Assembly (NCBI GenBank): GCA_024403355.1
Contig: JAKSRW010000014.1
Span: forward strand, 32,001 to 79,713
From: Lachnospiraceae bacterium
Lineage (GTDB): Bacteria; Bacillota; Clostridia; Lachnospirales; Lachnospiraceae
DNA length: 47,713 nucleotides
Direction: 5' to 3'
The notes below the pieces were generated by a model. It worked only from the letters and a program-made list of their open reading frames with translations, had not been told where the DNA came from and searched no databases. This document shows, piece after piece, positions 45,290-47,713 of the stretch; position 1 is the first letter of the stretch; every line of letters begins with the position of its first letter. Both the position numbers and the translations under genes were made by a program.

Positions 45290-46644
45290 ATAAAATTGAG
45301 TATTTTAAAATCACAAGACTATTTAATCAATATGATGTGGAGTTGTTCTTAGAAAATGATGTGAATATTTTTATTGGTGAAAATGGAATGGGAAAGACAA
45401 CCATTTTGAATTGTTTGTATAGTGTTCTAAGTGGTAGATTAGAAAAATTGGATAATATTCTATTTGAAAAAATACAAATTAAGTTTGTAGAGAATGAAGA
45501 ATTGGTTCTTGAAAGAAAGGATTTGATAAGATATTTAGAAGAAAATGTATATGATGCACCTAGATATAGGAGAATGCGTCATACTAATTTAGGCAATATT
45601 TTTTCTGAAAAGGAAAAAGAGGAATTGAGAGTTATTGCAGAAGAGTCTAATTTTTCTTTTGAAGAAGTGAAAAATTATGCGATAAGGGTAAGCGAAGTAT
45701 ATGGACTGCCGTTAAGAATAGCTCGAGAGGAAATAGAAAGATATATTTTTGCTTTGACTAGGCCAGACGAGTATGGAGATGAGAAAAAGGCTATTGTTTT
45801 TAAAAAGAAAATAGAAGAAATAGTTAATGAAGAAGTGCTGTATTTTCCTACATATAGGCGTATTGAAGAAGATTTGTCGAAATTAGGACTAGACGTAGAT
45901 AGGGATAGTTTAAAAAACAAATTAATTCAGTTTGGTATGTCAGATGTTGAGAACAGAATTAATATGATTTTGGAGACAATTCGCAAAGCAGCAATGACAG
46001 GATTTACGAAAATGACAGGAGTTCTATTAAAGCAGTATCTGGATAATAAAGTGATTAATGACGGAAAACACAATATAGATGAAGAAAAATTGAATATTGC
46101 GTTGGAAAGAATAGGAGAAGAAATTGAAGCATCTGACAAAATAAAGATTAGAAAACTTGTTTCAGATGGAACTATATACAAAGATAATAATGAGCATTTA
46201 TTAAATTTGATTATTAATTTGATCGAAAGTTATGAAAAACAAAGTTTTTATGACGAAAAGGTTAAAAAATTTAAAGATGTTTGTAATCGATATTTGGATG
46301 GTAAAAAATATGTATATGATGAAAGTAATCTTACTCTTGAGATATACAGAAAAAATTATAAAAAACCTATAAATATTAAAAATTTGTCATCTGGTGAAAA
46401 ACAAGTATTATCTATTTTTTCTAAGTTATATTTAGACGATGAAAAGCCATGTATTATTTTGTTTGATGAACCTGAACTTTCGTTGTCAATTAAATGGCAA
46501 GAGCATTTTCTTCCAGATATTATGGAGTCTCAAAAATGTAAAATGTTAATTGCAGTTACTCATTCTCCATTTATATTTGAAAATCAGTATGATGCTTTAG
46601 CTCAAGACATGGGAGGATGTATTTCGGAAGTTAAAGGGGAATAG
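45286..46644 (+). CDS. ariA: PARIS anti-phage system ATPase AriA
   Basis: The 452-residue AAA_15-type ATPase has Walker A GENGMGKTT (residues 31-39), a long coiled or helical insertion, the ABC-type signature NLSSGEKQVLSIF, Walker B CIILFDEPELSLS and the switch histidine in VTHSPFIF. Size and the partner directly downstream match AriA, which forms a scaffold that holds AriB and releases it when phage anti-restriction proteins are sensed. An OLD-type nuclease is less likely, because there is no Toprim domain in this protein. Confidence 0.8.
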   Translation: MNKIEYFKITRLFNQYDVELFLENDVNIFIGENGMGKTTILNCLYSVLSGRLEKLDNILFEKIQIKFVENEELVLERKDLIRYLEENVYDAPRYRRMRHTNLGNIFSEKEKEELRVIAEESNFSFEEVKNYAIRVSEVYGLPLRIAREEIERYIFALTRPDEYGDEKKAIVFKKKIEEIVNEEVLYFPTYRRIEEDLSKLGLDVDRDSLKNKLIQFGMSDVENRINMILETIRKAAMTGFTKMTGVLLKQYLDNKVINDGKHNIDEEKLNIALERIGEEIEASDKIKIRKLVSDGTIYKDNNEHLLNLIINLIESYEKQSFYDEKVKKFKDVCNRYLDGKKYVYDESNLTLEIYRKNYKKPINIKNLSSGEKQVLSIFSKLYLDDEKPCIILFDEPELSLSIKWQEHFLPDIMESQKCKMLIAVTHSPFIFENQYDALAQDMGGCISEVKGE

Positions 46645-46646
46645 AA

Positions 46647-47570
46647 ATGAATGTACAAGAGATGCGTGAGGCCAGAACAAAAGCAGTTGTGGTTTTTACA
46701 AAATTTATTCAAAGTAAGGATAGATTTGACCAAGATCTGTTTTGTTTTTTTGAGGGCGAAGATATTAAATACTATGAGCCAAGAATAGAAGAATACACAG
46801 AAATTTCATATGCAAACATTGTCAGTTTTGACTGCGGTGGGAAGAGTGGTGTGCTTAAAATCAGAAGTATGATTAAGGAAAAAGGGATATATGAAAATGT
46901 GAGGAAAGCATTTTTTATTGACAGAGACTTTTTCCCAACTGATATAGAGGATGAAGAACTGTATGAGACGCCTTGTTATTCGGTAGAAAACTTTTATACA
47001 AGCAAGTCAGCTTTTGCGAGAGTCTTAAAAACAGGGTTTGGAATAAACCTAAATGAAGACGATTTTGAGAGATGTATGAACGATTTTTTGCGCACTCAAA
47101 ATTGCTTTCATCAAAGCGTGACCGAATTAAATGCGTGGTTAAAATGTCAGCGAAGAGGAGAAATGGAGTGCAAGAAAAGAAATGTTGAGTTATCTAACTT
47201 CAAGATATCGGAATTCTTTGAGAAAATAGCTATTGATGAAGTGAAATTAAGGAAAATAATAGATACAAAAATATTGTATGAGAAATTTCCTAAAGCATTG
47301 GAAATAAATGATAAAGAGTTGGCAAATGAAGTTTATCATATGAGAGGATGCAATCAGTCAAATGATTTTAGAGGCAAATTTGAATTGTGGTTTTTTAAGA
47401 AAGTGATTGATGATTTAAGGTCAAAGAATAAAAATAACATGTATTTTAAAGAACATAGAGAGTGTGTAAAAATTGATCCCAATGTGGATACATTGTTACA
47501 ATTAAGCTTGTGTGCAGATACACCAAGGTGCTTGAAAGAATTTTTGAGCCAATACAAGCGGGCAAGTTAA
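46647..47570 (+). CDS. ariB: PARIS effector AriB (DUF4435)
   Basis: The 307-residue product has the DUF4435 Toprim-like order: LFCFFEGEDIKYYEPRI with the acidic residue, FDCGGKSGVLKIRSMI, AFFIDRDFFP with the DxD-like pair, and ETPCYSVENFYTS. AriB is released from AriA and stops translation, in known cases by cutting tRNA, causing abortive infection. It starts two bases after the ariA stop. Its end is followed by a probable insertion-sequence terminus. Confidence 0.8.
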   Translation: MNVQEMREARTKAVVVFTKFIQSKDRFDQDLFCFFEGEDIKYYEPRIEEYTEISYANIVSFDCGGKSGVLKIRSMIKEKGIYENVRKAFFIDRDFFPTDIEDEELYETPCYSVENFYTSKSAFARVLKTGFGINLNEDDFERCMNDFLRTQNCFHQSVTELNAWLKCQRRGEMECKKRNVELSNFKISEFFEKIAIDEVKLRKIIDTKILYEKFPKALEINDKELANEVYHMRGCNQSNDFRGKFELWFFKKVIDDLRSKNKNNMYFKEHRECVKIDPNVDTLLQLSLCADTPRCLKEFLSQYKRAS

Positions 47571-47611
47571 GGTATCAATATGTTGATGAATTATATAAAA
47601 ATGGGCGATCA

Positions 47612-47713
47612 TTTTGAGGATAATCAAAGTTTTTGAGGGTTTGCCAATCTAATTGAGGGTAAGCGCTAAATAATCTAGTGTATTGACAAAACTGGCATCC
47701 CTCAGGATGCCAG
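47612..47713 (+). repeat. Probable IS21-type terminus (cut by window end)
   Basis: TTGAGG occurs at 47614, 47633 and 47653, about 19-20 bases apart, like IS21 multiple terminal repeats. A perfect hairpin CTGGCATCC-CTCA-GGATGCCAG ends at 47713. TTGACA at 47683 might be a -35. No gene is seen here. Confidence 0.4.

Noticed and set aside
45286..47570. OLD/Gabija-type nuclease system
   Set aside because: The ATPase lacks a C-terminal Toprim domain and the partner has DUF4435 motifs rather than a UvrD-like helicase, so PARIS fits better.
47692..47713. Terminator of the PARIS operon
   Set aside because: The hairpin is perfect, but it lies over 120 bases past the stop after IS-like repeats, and the window ends before any T-run can be seen.

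Overview
The window looks like a chromosomal segment of a strictly anaerobic Gram-positive Firmicute, most likely a Lachnospiraceae member. This is inference from the atp operon order, the Na+-type c subunit, the IS21, IS3 and small-repeat content, and AGGAGG-type ribosome sites. No rRNA, tRNA or CRISPR array was seen.

Region 1 (1-6.5 kb, minus strand): the front of an F1Fo-ATP synthase operon (atpZ-like, atpI-like, atpB, atpE, atpF, atpH, 5' part of atpA) behind a TTGCCA/TATTAT promoter. Beside it lies a cyclic-nucleotide-binding-domain/NhaC-like antiporter fusion. The c subunit has the two-carboxylate pattern known from Na+-driven rings, so both units may deal with sodium.

Region 2 (6.5-12 kb): an MNT/HEPN toxin-antitoxin pair whose HEPN toxin is broken, a cytoplasmic GH78 rhamnosidase, and a HigB/HigA-like pair with an ImmA-type peptidase domain and two operator palindromes. 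Four copies of a GC-rich REP-like repeat are scattered here, two of them inside coding sequence.

Region 3 (12-34.2 kb): a capsule/exopolysaccharide locus of about 20 genes. It has Wzz-like chain-length control, a PglE/PglC/PglD-like initiation set, glycosyltransferases, Wzy, Wzx, heparinase-fold and deacetylase enzymes, WecB/WecC for UDP-ManNAcA, a CapE-like dehydratase and three DegT-fold proteins. The first three genes are GC-richer, while the core from about 15.6 kb is AT-rich, as expected for an exchanged cassette. A strongly folded leader precedes the locus. One acyltransferase gene has three homopolymer frameshifts, and one DegT paralogue lacks the PLP lysine.

Region 4 (34.2-38.1 kb): a graveyard of gene fragments (deleted IS21, double-truncated glmS, a type III toxin cut by a second IS21 fragment). 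Three different broken ends abut the same 33-bp sequence in the same orientation.

Region 5 (38.1-47.7 kb): a mobile/defence island. It holds a candidate type I toxin-antitoxin locus with convergent promoters and a bidirectional terminator, a tightly coupled operon RAYT-type Y1 transposase / ComM / shortened DprA / helix-turn-helix protein, an IS3 element, and an operon of an AlbA_2 (Schlafen-type) ATP-binding protein with AriA and AriB of the PARIS anti-phage system. The window ends in what looks like the terminus of another IS21-type element.
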